Origin: Neptunomonas concharum
GTDB lineage: Bacteria > Pseudomonadota > Gammaproteobacteria > Pseudomonadales > Balneatricaceae
DNA: 64,000 nt
Reading direction: 5' to 3'
Assembly (NCBI RefSeq): GCF_008630635.1
Contig: NZ_CP043869.1
Location: forward strand, 1,922,001 to 1,986,000
This document shows, in pieces, positions 47,356 to 56,752 of this stretch. A program made the translations under genes and the position numbers. Every line of letters begins with the position of its first letter. The stretch's first letter is position 1. The notes beneath the pieces are model-generated. The model did not search any database and had not been told where the DNA came from. It saw only the letters and a list, made by a program, of their open reading frames with translations.

Positions 47356-49572
47356 ATGAGCACAACATTACTGCTGGAAAATGTATCCTGTGCAGGGTGC
47401 GTTAAAAAAATAGAAGCCCGCGTCGCACAAATCCCCGAAATTAACCAAGCCGAAGTTAATTTCCCGATGAGAAGACTGATTATTGATGGCTCGGCCACGC
47501 CTGACTCTGTCATTACTGCTTTAGATGAAATTGGCTATCGTGCACGCTTAGTGATCAGTGAAGAGGAAGCACGGAAAGAACAAAAAGCCTTAGCGCTTCG
47601 CCAGTATCACCAAAAGCTGATGCAATCCGGTATCGCGCTCGCCCTAGGCATTCCCATGATGATCGCGGGCTTCTTTATGGATGATATGAGTGTCGATACG
47701 CCACAAGATCAGTGGCTATGGGGTATTCTTGGCCTACTCACTTTGGCTATCCTCTATTATTCAGGCCGTCATTTTTTTATCAGTGCGCTAACTTCGTTAC
47801 GCAATGCTACCTCGACGATGGATACGCTGATCTCTGTAGGCACTGGCAGTGCTTGGTTATTCTCTATGCTGGTCGTTGTTATGCCAGATCTATTCCCTGA
47901 CGGCGCTCGACACGTCTACTTCGAGGCCGCCGTCATGATTATTGGTCTGGTCAATCTTGGACAGGCCCTTGAACTTCGCGCCAGAAGCCACACCTCTGAC
48001 GCGGTAGAAAGACTGCTCGATCTTCAACCCAAAACAGCCAGAGTAGTGAAAGACGATAAAGAGCAAGAACTGCCTTTAGAACTGATTAACCAAGGCGACC
48101 TTATCCGCATTAGGCCCGGAGAGCAGATTCCTGTAGATGCTCTTGTTATCGAGGGAGAAAGCTATGTGGATGAGTCCATGCTCACCGGCGAGCCACTACC
48201 TGCCGGAAAGAAGGTTGGCGACGCAGTGTCAGGCGGCACATTAAATACATCTGGCAGCCTGTTAGTCGAAGCTGTCCATGTCGGTGAAGATACCGCTTTA
48301 AGTCGTATCATCGCTATGATTCGCCAAGCACAAAACAGCAAACCAGAAATCGCTCATCTGGCTGATAAGATATCTGGCATCTTCGTCCCTGCTGTCATTG
48401 TAATCAGTGTATTAACAGCGCTGATTTGGTATCTGTTTGGCCCTGAGCCTCGCATTGCTTATATGCTGGTTACAGCCATGACCGTCCTTATCATCGCCTG
48501 CCCTTGTGCTTTAGGTCTAGCAACACCCATGTCTGTGATGGTGGGCGTCGGTAAAGCCGCCGACTATGGCGTGCTGGTTCGCAATGCCCAAGCTTTGCAA
48601 ACAGCGGCAAACATCACCACACTGGTACTGGACAAAACAGGCACCATTACAGAAGGCCGCCCTAGTGTTGATAGTATTCAAAGCTTCTCTAAGCTCGGCG
48701 AAAACGAGCTGCTTGGCTTAGTTGCTTCCTTGGAACAGCGCTCTGAACACCCCTTGGCCGCAGCGATTGTTAACCAAGCACAGTCACTCGGCATCGCGCT
48801 TTACCCTGTCGATAACTTTATCTCCATTACCGGTAAAGGGGTTAGTGGCATAGTACAAGCGCAATCGCTCATTTTAGGTAATCGTGCTTTTATGGAAGAA
48901 AAGCAGATAGACATCACTGCCAGTGAAGCGCTGTTCCACCAGCAAACAAAACTAGGTAAAACCCCTGTCTTTATTGCAAACGAGAAGGAGCTACTCGGCC
49001 TGATCTTTATATCCGATCCTATCCGAGAAGACGCGCTCGCTGCCATCACTCGGCTACAAGATAAAGGCATTAAAATCGTTATGATGACAGGCGACAATCA
49101 GCAAACAGCCGCAGCGGTAGCCTCCCACGTAGGAATTCAGGATTATATCGCCGAAGTACTGCCAGAAGACAAAGCGAATCATGTCAAGCAATATCAACAA
49201 CAAGGCGAGATCGTCGCCATGGCGGGTGATGGAATTAATGACGCGCCAGCCTTAGCTCAAGCCGATGTTGGTTTCGCTATAGGTCAAGGTACGGATGTCG
49301 CCATCGAAAGTGCCGACATGATCTTAATTCGTAACTCGTTACATAGCGTTGTGGATGCCATCGCGCTCTCTAATGCTACCTTAAGAAATATCAAACAGAA
49401 CTTGTTGGGTGCTTTCTTATATAACAGCTTAGGCATCCCAATTGCCGCCGGTGTCCTATTCCCATTTACCGGCCTATTGTTGAGCCCTATCATTGCAGGT
49501 GCCGCTATGGCCTTTTCATCAGCGACAGTGGTTGGTAATGCAAATCGCTTAAGGCTGTTTAAGCCTCGCTAA
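47356..49572 (+). CDS. copA: Cu(+)-exporting P-type ATPase
   Basis: A 738-residue P1B-type ATPase. One N-terminal heavy-metal domain (about 1-68) has the pair Cys12/Cys15 ([10 protein letters not shown]). Eight membrane segments follow, with the ion-binding CPC ([12 protein letters not shown], about 381) in the sixth. The phosphorylation site DKTGT, the TGE motif (LTGEPLP) and the hinge [11 protein letters not shown] are all intact. It exports Cu(I) to the periplasm. CueR control is shown by the adjacent gene and promoter. Confidence 0.95.
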   Translation: MSTTLLLENVSCAGCVKKIEARVAQIPEINQAEVNFPMRRLIIDGSATPDSVITALDEIGYRARLVISEEEARKEQKALALRQYHQKLMQSGIALALGIPMMIAGFFMDDMSVDTPQDQWLWGILGLLTLAILYYSGRHFFISALTSLRNATSTMDTLISVGTGSAWLFSMLVVVMPDLFPDGARHVYFEAAVMIIGLVNLGQALELRARSHTSDAVERLLDLQPKTARVVKDDKEQELPLELINQGDLIRIRPGEQIPVDALVIEGESYVDESMLTGEPLPAGKKVGDAVSGGTLNTSGSLLVEAVHVGEDTALSRIIAMIRQAQNSKPEIAHLADKISGIFVPAVIVISVLTALIWYLFGPEPRIAYMLVTAMTVLIIACPCALGLATPMSVMVGVGKAADYGVLVRNAQALQTAANITTLVLDKTGTITEGRPSVDSIQSFSKLGENELLGLVASLEQRSEHPLAAAIVNQAQSLGIALYPVDNFISITGKGVSGIVQAQSLILGNRAFMEEKQIDITASEALFHQQTKLGKTPVFIANEKELLGLIFISDPIREDALAAITRLQDKGIKIVMMTGDNQQTAAAVASHVGIQDYIAEVLPEDKANHVKQYQQQGEIVAMAGDGINDAPALAQADVGFAIGQGTDVAIESADMILIRNSLHSVVDAIALSNATLRNIKQNLLGAFLYNSLGIPIAAGVLFPFTGLLLSPIIAGAAMAFSSATVVGNANRLRLFKPR

Positions 49573-49593
49573 GCACTCGGACGAACAACGCAA

Positions 49594-49620
49594 TGGCCTG
49601 TTTACCCTACAGGCCTTTTT
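49594..49620 (+). terminator. rho-independent terminator after copA
   Basis: GGCCTGT and ACAGGCC enclose a seven-base loop and are followed by five T residues. Confidence 0.85.
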
Positions 49621-49625
49621 CAAAC

Positions 49626-50579
49626 TCATGATTCGGTTTGCGCTGCAAATTGTTGCCGATACTGTACCGGAGAGATACTTAACTGCTTTCTAAAATGGTG
49701 ACGCAGGGTGGTCGCGTTATCAAAACCACTCATATCCGCCACTTTTTCTACACTGATAATATCACTCTCGAGTAAACGTTTTGCTTTCTCTAAGCGCTGC
49801 TGAATTAACCATGCCTTAGGACTCAAATTGAAACTGGAACGAAACTTTCGGTCAAACGTGCGCCGCGACATATTTGCACGTGAGGCGAGATCGTTAACAT
49901 CAATATCCTCTTTCAGATGAATAAGCGCCCAATCGATCGCTTCAGAGAACTGATTCGGTACTTCCAGAATAGGAGTCTCCACAAATTGGGACTGCCCACC
50001 CAGACGATGAGCCGAAACCACTAAACGCCTCGCCACCTGATTCGCAACTGCATAACCAAAGTCTTGGCGAATAATCTCAAGTCCTAAATCAATACCAGCA
50101 GCACTACCGGCTGAGCACCCCACTCGCCCATCATAGATATATAAGACATCATCCACATAGTTCAGATGCGAAAAGCGAGATTTAAAAATATCCGCATAAC
50201 GCCAATGCGTGGTTACTGATCTATCTTCAAAGATGTCTAGCTCAGCCAGCAAAAACGCACCTGAACAAAAAGATAAAATACGCTTGCCGCTGGTATGAAA
50301 AGCGCCGATAGACTCAGCAATTTCAGCCGAAATCATCTCTGAATTTACTGGCCAGCTCGGCACAACTAACATGTCGTAATCTGCCAGATCTTTCACCTTT
50401 CGTGACTGCAGCAATAAGCCTGCTGTTGTTTCTAATGCGCCCTCTTCAAACGTAACAACATCACACCGATACCAAGACCCAAACTCTGGACGGGGTAAAC
50501 CAAACAACTCTACCGCGCAAGCCAACTCAAACAGAGCAACATGAGGGTAGCTTAGAATAGCCACTCGTTTTACAGGCAT
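49626..50579 (-). CDS. GlxA-type AraC regulator with DJ-1/PfpI domain
   Basis: About 317 residues when started at the ATG at 50579 (MPVKRVAILSYPHV), with GGAG six bases upstream; the frame is open 19 codons further. An N-terminal DJ-1/PfpI-like domain (about 1-180, including ILSFCSGAFLLAELDIF with the nucleophile-elbow Cys) is fused to an AraC DNA-binding domain (about 215-310). Such GlxA/FtrA regulators usually sense small amines or amino-acid derivatives; the ligand here is unknown. It is convergent with copA. Confidence 0.9.
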   Translation of the reverse strand: MPVKRVAILSYPHVALFELACAVELFGLPRPEFGSWYRCDVVTFEEGALETTAGLLLQSRKVKDLADYDMLVVPSWPVNSEMISAEIAESIGAFHTSGKRILSFCSGAFLLAELDIFEDRSVTTHWRYADIFKSRFSHLNYVDDVLYIYDGRVGCSAGSAAGIDLGLEIIRQDFGYAVANQVARRLVVSAHRLGGQSQFVETPILEVPNQFSEAIDWALIHLKEDIDVNDLASRANMSRRTFDRKFRSSFNLSPKAWLIQQRLEKAKRLLESDIISVEKVADMSGFDNATTLRHHFRKQLSISPVQYRQQFAAQTES

Positions 50580-50712
50580 TGATATCTCCACTACGGGGCA
50601 TGGCTGGAAGTTAACGCTATTTGTATTTTGCGCCATTTTCTCATATCAAAGCAACTAACCTTCCACTGAAGGCCCTGCTCTTTGTAAAACCTCACAAAGA
50701 GCAGGGTTACCC

Positions 50713-51753
50713 CTAACCTTTCTTGCGTTGTATTACGTCATTCATGACAGAGCGCACATGCCGACTGAATGAACGATCTTTAGCTCGCTTTTCAGCAAGG
50801 CTAGCTCCGTTATGAGCCTGCTCACGTTTTAGTTTCTGATAGCTTCGTAAACGACGCTCATCAAACTTTGACGCTCGAATAGCCTCTTGGACAGCGCACC
50901 CTGGCTCAGACTGATGCTGGCAATCACTATACCGGCATTGAGAAGCCAACTCTGAGATTTCAGAAAACGTCTCATCAATGCCGGACTCGCAATCCGCCAA
51001 CTGTAACTCACGCATACCCGGCGTATCTAATAAGATACCGCCAGTCTTCATTAGATGAAGTGTACGCGTTGTTGTGGTATGTCGTCCCTTATCATCCGCT
51101 TCTCGTGCTGAAGCAGTCGCCTGCGTTACCTCACCTAGGAGTGTATTAACTAAGGTGGACTTACCTACACCGGAGGAACCTAACACAGCCACTGTGTTTC
51201 CGGCACGACACCAAGGCTCAAGTACCTCAGTACAACATGCATCGCGCGCGTCTAAAGCTTCAACCATAAGCATAGGATCGAGAGCCTGGACTTGATTAAC
51301 ATAGCTACTAGGCTCATCGCACAAATCAGATTTAGTCAACACAATCACTGCTTCTGCACCAGCATCTTTGGTCAAAACCAAATAACGCTCAATCCTGTTC
51401 AGCGAAAAATTCTGATTTAACGCTACAACGATGAACACGGTATTGATATTTGATGCAATTAACTGCTCTGAAACCTTTCGTCCAGGTGCTTTACGAGAAA
51501 AGATGGACAAGCGGTCTAACTGCCTATGAAAAGCGCCGTCAACCGTTAAGAGAACCCAATCACCTACTGCCAATATAGGCATGGATGCCAACAAGGGTAA
51601 TTCCTGTTTGCCCCTTTCGGTATAAAGCACTAAATAAGATCGATGCTGAGAGACAACTCTAGCAGGAACACAGGCTTCGCATTCATCCAGAGAAAGCTGT
51701 TGCTGAAAAAAAGGCGACCATCCCAATTGGGAAAGCGTATAAATTGTAGTCAT
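50713..51753 (-). CDS. rsgA: ribosome small-subunit biogenesis GTPase RsgA
   Basis: A 346-residue circularly permuted GTPase that helps mature the 30S subunit. The N-terminal OB domain (about 35-100) is followed by G4 (VLTKSDL), then G1 (LGSSGVGKST) and G3 (LLDTPGM), in the permuted order. The C-terminal zinc site is CRYSDCQHQSEPGC. The length is usual. The upstream 210 bases hold three hairpins. Confidence 0.95.
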   Translation of the reverse strand: MTTIYTLSQLGWSPFFQQQLSLDECEACVPARVVSQHRSYLVLYTERGKQELPLLASMPILAVGDWVLLTVDGAFHRQLDRLSIFSRKAPGRKVSEQLIASNINTVFIVVALNQNFSLNRIERYLVLTKDAGAEAVIVLTKSDLCDEPSSYVNQVQALDPMLMVEALDARDACCTEVLEPWCRAGNTVAVLGSSGVGKSTLVNTLLGEVTQATASAREADDKGRHTTTTRTLHLMKTGGILLDTPGMRELQLADCESGIDETFSEISELASQCRYSDCQHQSEPGCAVQEAIRASKFDERRLRSYQKLKREQAHNGASLAEKRAKDRSFSRHVRSVMNDVIQRKKG

Positions 51754-51763
51754 AGAAACCCCT

Positions 51764-51865
51764 GACGTTTACCTAAGTAACGTCCGATAAATAATTCATC
51801 GGGGGCTAAAGAGCCCCGGCTTTATAAACCGGGCAGTGAAATAGTTATTTCAGCTAACTGCCCGG
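51764..51865 (-). other. three tandem hairpins upstream of rsgA
   Basis: The minus strand carries three stems in about 100 bases: CCGGGCAG/CTGCCCGG (51829-51865, with an inner TGAAATA/TATTTCA), GGGGCT/AGCCCC (51802-51817) and GACGTT/AACGTC (51764-51784). None has a long T tract. They may end the yhiN transcript or form a structured rsgA leader. Confidence 0.5.
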
Positions 51866-51965
51866 AAGGGTTTGACTACAATCATGTTTGCCCTCCAGTG
51901 CGAGGTTGGTTAGTAACTGGGCCAATTTATCAGATGCGACAGGCTTGTCAACTGTAGACGTAATA

Positions 51966-53141
51966 TCAAACTGCTTGCCCTGCGACAAAGCCACTCGCCC
52001 AAGCCCACTGAAAGTTGTGGCCACCTAAATGGCCCGTTACATCAAGGCATTCACCGATAAAGTAGAGGCCCGCGGCTTTATTAGCTTCCATGGTTTTTTG
52101 GGAGACCTCTTTAGTTGAGATCCCCCCTAGAGTGACTTCGGCGGTACGGTAGCCTTCGGTTCCTGAGGGTTTGATCAGCCATTTGGTAAAAGCGGTCGTG
52201 ATTTGCTCAAGGGTTTGGTTGCTTAAATCCGCCATGTTGCCACTAAAGCTAAAGAGTTCGCAGAGAATTTGCGCCATGCGCTTACTCATTTTCTGCGACA
52301 TGATGGTAGCAACATCTGCTTTTGGGCGTTCTTGACGCTGCACTTTAAGCCAACCCAGTAAGTCCTCTTCCGGAAAGAGGTTAATGCTGATAGCTTGACC
52401 AGGCTCCCAATAGGAGGAGATTTGCAAAATCGCTGGCCCGCTGAGGCCACGATGAGTGAAGAGCATACTCTCCTTAAACGAGGTGCCCCCGCAACTGACT
52501 TCTACAGGGTGAGACACCCCCGATAAAGGCTTGAGGGGGACGAGTAGATCAGGTTGTAACGTTAGAGGTACCAGCGCTGCTCGGGTAGGCAGCACTTCCA
52601 TTCCAAACTGGCGGGCAACTTCGTAGGCAAAAGGGGTTGCACCACCATTGGGAATGGAGAGACCTCCGGTTGCAATCACGAGCGATCCGGCAACAATATC
52701 CCCCCGGCTGGTTTTTAGCAGATAGCCGTTTTCGGCCTTTTTAACGTAATTAACAGTGAGTTCTGTTTGTATCTCGACACCCGCCCATTCGGCTTCTGTC
52801 ATTAAAACTTGCAGGATCTCTTTGCTTGATTCATTGCAAAACAACTGACCTAGCGTCTTTTCATGGTACTCAACACCATGACGCTCTACCAAATCGATAA
52901 AATCTTGAACACGATAGCGGCTCAGTGCCGATCGACAAAAATGTGCATTTTCTGAGATAAAATTCGAAGCATCATTGTGAATATTCGTAAAATTACAACG
53001 CCCTCCCCCTGACATCAGAATCTTCCTGCCAATCTTTTTGGTGTGTTCGATCACCAGAACAGAGCGGCCGCGATATCCAGCCGTCGCTGCGCACATCAGC
53101 CCTGATGCGCCCGCACCAATCACAACAACATCATATTTCAC
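51966..53141 (-). CDS. NAD(P)/FAD-dependent oxidoreductase, HI0933/YhiN family
   Basis: A 391-residue flavoprotein. The N-terminal dinucleotide fold is VVIGAGASGLMCAATAGYRG, and the family motifs SGGGRCNFTN and ATGGLSIPNGGATPFAYE follow. The C-terminus GECLDVTGHLGGHNFQWAWASG is highly conserved in the HI0933 family. Its physiological reaction is not established. It is preceded by the small charged protein on the same strand. Confidence 0.92.
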   Translation of the reverse strand: MKYDVVVIGAGASGLMCAATAGYRGRSVLVIEHTKKIGRKILMSGGGRCNFTNIHNDASNFISENAHFCRSALSRYRVQDFIDLVERHGVEYHEKTLGQLFCNESSKEILQVLMTEAEWAGVEIQTELTVNYVKKAENGYLLKTSRGDIVAGSLVIATGGLSIPNGGATPFAYEVARQFGMEVLPTRAALVPLTLQPDLLVPLKPLSGVSHPVEVSCGGTSFKESMLFTHRGLSGPAILQISSYWEPGQAISINLFPEEDLLGWLKVQRQERPKADVATIMSQKMSKRMAQILCELFSFSGNMADLSNQTLEQITTAFTKWLIKPSGTEGYRTAEVTLGGISTKEVSQKTMEANKAAGLYFIGECLDVTGHLGGHNFQWAWASGFVAGQAV

Positions 53142-53167
53142 AGGAGTATGTCTCTTGAGGATCAGAA

Positions 53168-53455
53168 TTATTCGTCTGAGGTTTTTTCTTGTTTGGCGTT
53201 TTTGGCATTAAGCGCCTTTATTTTGTCGGCAAGACGCCCACCCCGCGATGCTGACTTTACAGGCTCCGATTGCTCGGCTAATTGCTTTTCCCGCTCTTTT
53301 TCATACACTGACTTGTGCTTTTTCTTCTTTTCTAAAGCGCGCTTTTTGCGGCTTTCATAGCTTTCGTCATCTACTAACAGTTCTGCTTTACTAGGTTGCT
53401 TTTCAGCAGGAAGATACTGCCTGACAAAGCTACGTTTTTTCTTAATTCGAGACAT
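53168..53455 (-). CDS. small, highly charged conserved-looking hypothetical protein
   Basis: 95 residues, very rich in Lys, Arg and Glu, with an extended coiled-coil-like stretch (about 30-60, YESRKKRALEKKKKHKSVYE). No membrane segment or known motif is seen. It lies 26 bases upstream of yhiN and about 55 bases downstream of the YlqF GTPase gene, all on the minus strand. Position between two ribosome-assembly GTPases and its basic character hint at RNA or ribosome binding; that is only a guess. Confidence 0.6.
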   Translation of the reverse strand: MSRIKKKRSFVRQYLPAEKQPSKAELLVDDESYESRKKRALEKKKKHKSVYEKEREKQLAEQSEPVKSASRGGRLADKIKALNAKNAKQEKTSDE

Positions 53456-53510
53456 GCTTTTATTTGCCTATCTATACATGGGACTAGGGGTTGCTTTAGC
53501 AACCCAAAGG

Positions 53511-54428
53511 TTAGCGTTGTGTTTTTTGCTGAGCTTCAAGTGCTTCAGCTTCTTCGGCCTCTATCCGCAACCGCTCGGCTTCGGCCGCTTTAACAAGCCA
53601 CTCTTCAACGGTTTCAAAAGTGATTGGCCCAAGTTTACCGGATCGCATATCGTGCAAAAGCACTTCAGATGCTTTATGGCGATCAATGACGCCACCCGGC
53701 CTTAACCCACCTCTCTTGCGACCAATTTCGTCAAGCAACTCATTATCCGAGAGCGGAAGCGCTTTTAACTTATAGCGCTCAAGCAGCCGATCTGGGTAAT
53801 CGGATAACATAAACTGCGCCGCATAAGTGGCGACCAATTCATACTCAATGGCTGTATCACGAATAGCGCCGCTGGCAGCCAAGCGATAACCAGAGTCGAT
53901 ATCCTCTATCTTAGGCCATAAAAACCCCGGCGTATCCGATAAAGCCATACCGTTTTTAAGGGTGTAGCGCTTTTGATTTTTAGTCACGGCTGGCTCATTG
54001 CCCACTTTGGCAATACGTCGTCCTAACAAGGCATTGATCAGCGTAGACTTACCGACATTAGGTATGCCCATAATCATGGCTCTTACTGGTCGGTCATGAT
54101 TGGCACGCGTGGGCACCATTTGCTTACAAAAGTCTGGGATTTTCTGGATCACTTTTTTCTCTTCCTGGCACAAGGAGATCGCTTTAATCCCCTCTTGGCT
54201 ATTAAAATAGTCCAGCCAGGCCTGAGTTTTAACAGGATCTGCCAGATCGCTCTTATTCAGAATCTTAAGTACCGGCTTGCCCTTACGCAGTGATTCGACC
54301 AATGGATTTTCGCTCGACAACGGCAAACGCGCATCCAGTACCTCTATCACGGCATCAATTTCATCCATGACTTTGGCTATTTCTTTACGCGCTTTGTGCA
54401 TATGGCCGGGAAACCAATTGATCGACAT
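53511..54428 (-). CDS. ribosome biogenesis GTPase YlqF/RbgA
   Basis: A 305-residue circularly permuted GTPase. It begins MSINWFPGHMHKARKE, the typical RbgA/YlqF start. G4 (LNKSDLAD) comes before G1 (MGIPNVGKST) and G3 (LSDTPGFLWP), the permuted order. It assembles the large ribosomal subunit in Bacillus; the gammaproteobacterial role is less studied. It is on the same strand as, and near to, rsgA with two genes between them. Confidence 0.93.
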   Translation of the reverse strand: MSINWFPGHMHKARKEIAKVMDEIDAVIEVLDARLPLSSENPLVESLRKGKPVLKILNKSDLADPVKTQAWLDYFNSQEGIKAISLCQEEKKVIQKIPDFCKQMVPTRANHDRPVRAMIMGIPNVGKSTLINALLGRRIAKVGNEPAVTKNQKRYTLKNGMALSDTPGFLWPKIEDIDSGYRLAASGAIRDTAIEYELVATYAAQFMLSDYPDRLLERYKLKALPLSDNELLDEIGRKRGGLRPGGVIDRHKASEVLLHDMRSGKLGPITFETVEEWLVKAAEAERLRIEAEEAEALEAQQKTQR

Positions 54429-54563
54429 ATCTCTCTCCTAGATCAGTTGGCAGCATTATAACAGTTAGGTCACTTTTTGGAGGTGATATTTTTCAAAGGG
54501 GGAATGGCACAACCGTGCTTGGCGGTCTAAACTGGTGTTGTGATTTTTGCAGGAACGCATTTG

Positions 54564-55790
54564 ATGAGTACACCGATGACAGACAGCCAAATATTAATGG
54601 CAAGGCAACCTATTTTTGATCAACAGCAACGGGTTGTTGCTTATGAACTACTTTATCGAACAGAAGGATCTGAGGAACATGCCGTCTTTAGAAATAGTCA
54701 CGCAACCAGTGATATTTTACTAAACGCTTATACCTCGATCTCAGATCAGGGTGAGGTAAAGCGTGTACCCGCTTTTATCAATCTTACATATGACATTGTT
54801 GTCGGCGGAAATATACCAGATCTCCCTAAAAAGCAGATTGTGCTTGAGTTACTTGAGGACGCAACCGTTGATGAAGCCTTCATTCAAGGGGTGCGAAACT
54901 TGGTGAATGAAGGTTATCGCATCGCTTTGGATGATTTTGTCTATAGCCCCGAATTTGATCCACTCCTTGAGATGGCGCATATCGTTAAGATTGACGTTCT
55001 GGAGCATTCGTTAGATGAACTCAAAAAACTCATCCAGATCATCAAGCCATTCAAAGTTACACTTCTGGCTGAGAAAATCGAAACTCATGAGAAGCTTGAA
55101 GAGTGTGTGCAACTTGGATTTAAGTTATTCCAAGGCCATTTTTTAAGTCGCCCTAAAGTTATCAAAGGTCGCAAAATTGATGCAGGCCAAGTCACACTTT
55201 TGCAGCTTATTCAGGCATTGCAAAATCCTAACGCCAAACCCGAAGAGCTTGAAGATCTAATTATTCGAGATCCTGTACTCACCTATAAGCTATTACGCAT
55301 CGTGAACTCTGCCGCGTATTCGTTAGTTCGAAAGGTAGAGTCTATCTCAGAAGCCGTTGTTTTATTAGGGATTCCTCAGATTAAAAAATGGGCAACCCTA
55401 ATTGCCATGTCCGCAAACTCTAACAAACCGGAGGAGTTATCCCGCACACTACTCATCCGCGGCAGAATGGCTGAACAAGTCGCTGAGCATCAAAAGCAAA
55501 GCAATGCCTCTAGCTACTTTATGGCAGGTATGATGTCGGGACTACATGCATTATTGGATCTACCTCAAGACCAAATGCTGGAAGAGGTGCCTTTAGGGGA
55601 TGACATTAAAGAGGCAATTCGTGAAGGCAAAGGTGCAATTGGTCAAGTATTGAGCAACGTCATCCATTATGAGGCGGGAGACTGGGATCTCTTACCCATG
55701 GACTTTGATGGCGATATTTACGAGAGTTCCTACCGCGAAGCGATGGACTGGGCCAAAGAAGCGATGCAATCCATGGCCGAGTCCGATTAG
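54564..55790 (+). CDS. EAL-HDOD domain protein (YuxH type), EAL degenerate
   Basis: About 408 residues starting at 54564 (MSTPMTDSQILMARQPIFDQ) with AGGA nine bases upstream. The N-terminal EAL-like domain has ELL where EAL is required (VVAYELLYRTE) and DDFVYSPEF instead of DDFGTGYS, so it is unlikely to break down cyclic-di-GMP. A C-terminal HDOD domain follows (about 200-400: PVLTYKLLRIVNSAAYSL). YuxH-like proteins act in signalling as non-catalytic adaptors. It is a single gene, divergent from the YlqF gene. Confidence 0.9.
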   Translation: MSTPMTDSQILMARQPIFDQQQRVVAYELLYRTEGSEEHAVFRNSHATSDILLNAYTSISDQGEVKRVPAFINLTYDIVVGGNIPDLPKKQIVLELLEDATVDEAFIQGVRNLVNEGYRIALDDFVYSPEFDPLLEMAHIVKIDVLEHSLDELKKLIQIIKPFKVTLLAEKIETHEKLEECVQLGFKLFQGHFLSRPKVIKGRKIDAGQVTLLQLIQALQNPNAKPEELEDLIIRDPVLTYKLLRIVNSAAYSLVRKVESISEAVVLLGIPQIKKWATLIAMSANSNKPEELSRTLLIRGRMAEQVAEHQKQSNASSYFMAGMMSGLHALLDLPQDQMLEEVPLGDDIKEAIREGKGAIGQVLSNVIHYEAGDWDLLPMDFDGDIYESSYREAMDWAKEAMQSMAESD

Positions 55791-55806
55791 AGTATAAGAA
55801 TAGAGA

Positions 55807-56445
55807 TCACGCCCCGGGCTGAAGGTTCGGGTGCGCCTTTGCAAAAGCGTCTAAACTTTGGCAACGATCGTTGATTTGAGTAATCAACGGATAAGCGGAC
55901 ATATCAAGCTGAAAGCGGTTAGCATTAAACACTTGGGGAACTAAGCAGACATCTGCCAGCGTTGGTTGCTGAGCAAAACAAAAATCTGTTTGCTCCTCTC
56001 TGTTTTCTAAAATGGTTTCAAGTGCAGCAAAGGTTTTGTGTATCCAGTGATGGTACCACTGCATTTTTTTCTCTTCATCAACGCCCATTTCGCCCACTAA
56101 ATACTGCAAAACCCGCAAATTATTGACAGGATGAATATCACACGCAATCGCTTGCGCAAAGCTGCGCTGCTGTGCTTTTTCTACTGGGGTTCCCCGCACC
56201 AACGCAATACTACGAGGATATGCCTCATCCAGATACTCACAGATGGCGAGTGACTGGGTAATCTGCATCCCTTGATCCTCCAACACTGGCACTAATGCTT
56301 GAGGGTTTCTTTCTTGATGGATCGCTTCCCGATGCTCGCCAGATACAAGATTAACGGGTATTTGTTCGTAGCTTAGCTCTTTTAAGTTAAGTGCGATACG
56401 CACCCGATACGCTGCCGAAGAGCGGCAATAATCATATAGAATCAT
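55807..56445 (-). CDS. maiA: maleylacetoacetate isomerase
   Basis: A 212-residue glutathione S-transferase of the zeta class. The active-site motif SSAAYRVRIAL is at about 9-19, and a GST C-terminal domain follows. It isomerises maleylacetoacetate (homogentisate route) or maleylpyruvate (gentisate route). It lies at the end of a cluster with an MhpA-like hydroxylase. Neither a homogentisate or gentisate dioxygenase nor a fumarylacetoacetase is in the window. A hairpin at 56493-56520 separates it from the DUF2783 gene. Confidence 0.93.
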   Translation of the reverse strand: MILYDYCRSSAAYRVRIALNLKELSYEQIPVNLVSGEHREAIHQERNPQALVPVLEDQGMQITQSLAICEYLDEAYPRSIALVRGTPVEKAQQRSFAQAIACDIHPVNNLRVLQYLVGEMGVDEEKKMQWYHHWIHKTFAALETILENREEQTDFCFAQQPTLADVCLVPQVFNANRFQLDMSAYPLITQINDRCQSLDAFAKAHPNLQPGA

Positions 56446-56492
56446 ACGTTATCCTCTAGGGAGTATTCTTAAATATACTATTTACAAAAAAC

Positions 56493-56520
56493 ACTAAAGC
56501 CCGGCATAGAGCCGGGCTTT
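56493..56520 (-). terminator. terminator after the DUF2783 gene
   Basis: AAAGCCCGGC and GCCGGGCTTT form a stem around a four-base loop on the minus strand, followed by AGTGTTTTTTG. Confidence 0.8.
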
Positions 56521-56539
56521 ATTACTAACGCAAAACTAT

Positions 56540-56737
56540 TTAGGCAATATGCTCTCGTGCAATATGCATCGCTTCTTCAAGTACGCGTTGATCACCAATG
56601 TGGTTGCTGAGTAACAGTATAAGGCGCGCATTCACATCTGCACTCTGTTCATCACTCAAGTCACGGTGCATATCCATGAGCACCTGATAAAAGTCATCGG
56701 GGCGTGGTAAATTTGGTTCTGTAATTAACTTGGTCAT
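56540..56737 (-). CDS. DUF2783 family protein
   Basis: A 65-residue protein that matches DUF2783 across its length (PNLPRPDDFYQVLMDMHRDL, LILLLSNHIGDQRVLEEAM). The family is small, helical and of unknown function, and is commonly found next to MhpA-like flavin monooxygenases, as here with 15 bases between the genes. It could be a partner or accessory subunit of the hydroxylase. It is part of the same transcript as the hydroxylase. Confidence 0.88.
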   Translation of the reverse strand: MTKLITEPNLPRPDDFYQVLMDMHRDLSDEQSADVNARLILLLSNHIGDQRVLEEAMHIAREHIA

Positions 56738-56752
56738 AGTGATTATCTCCGA

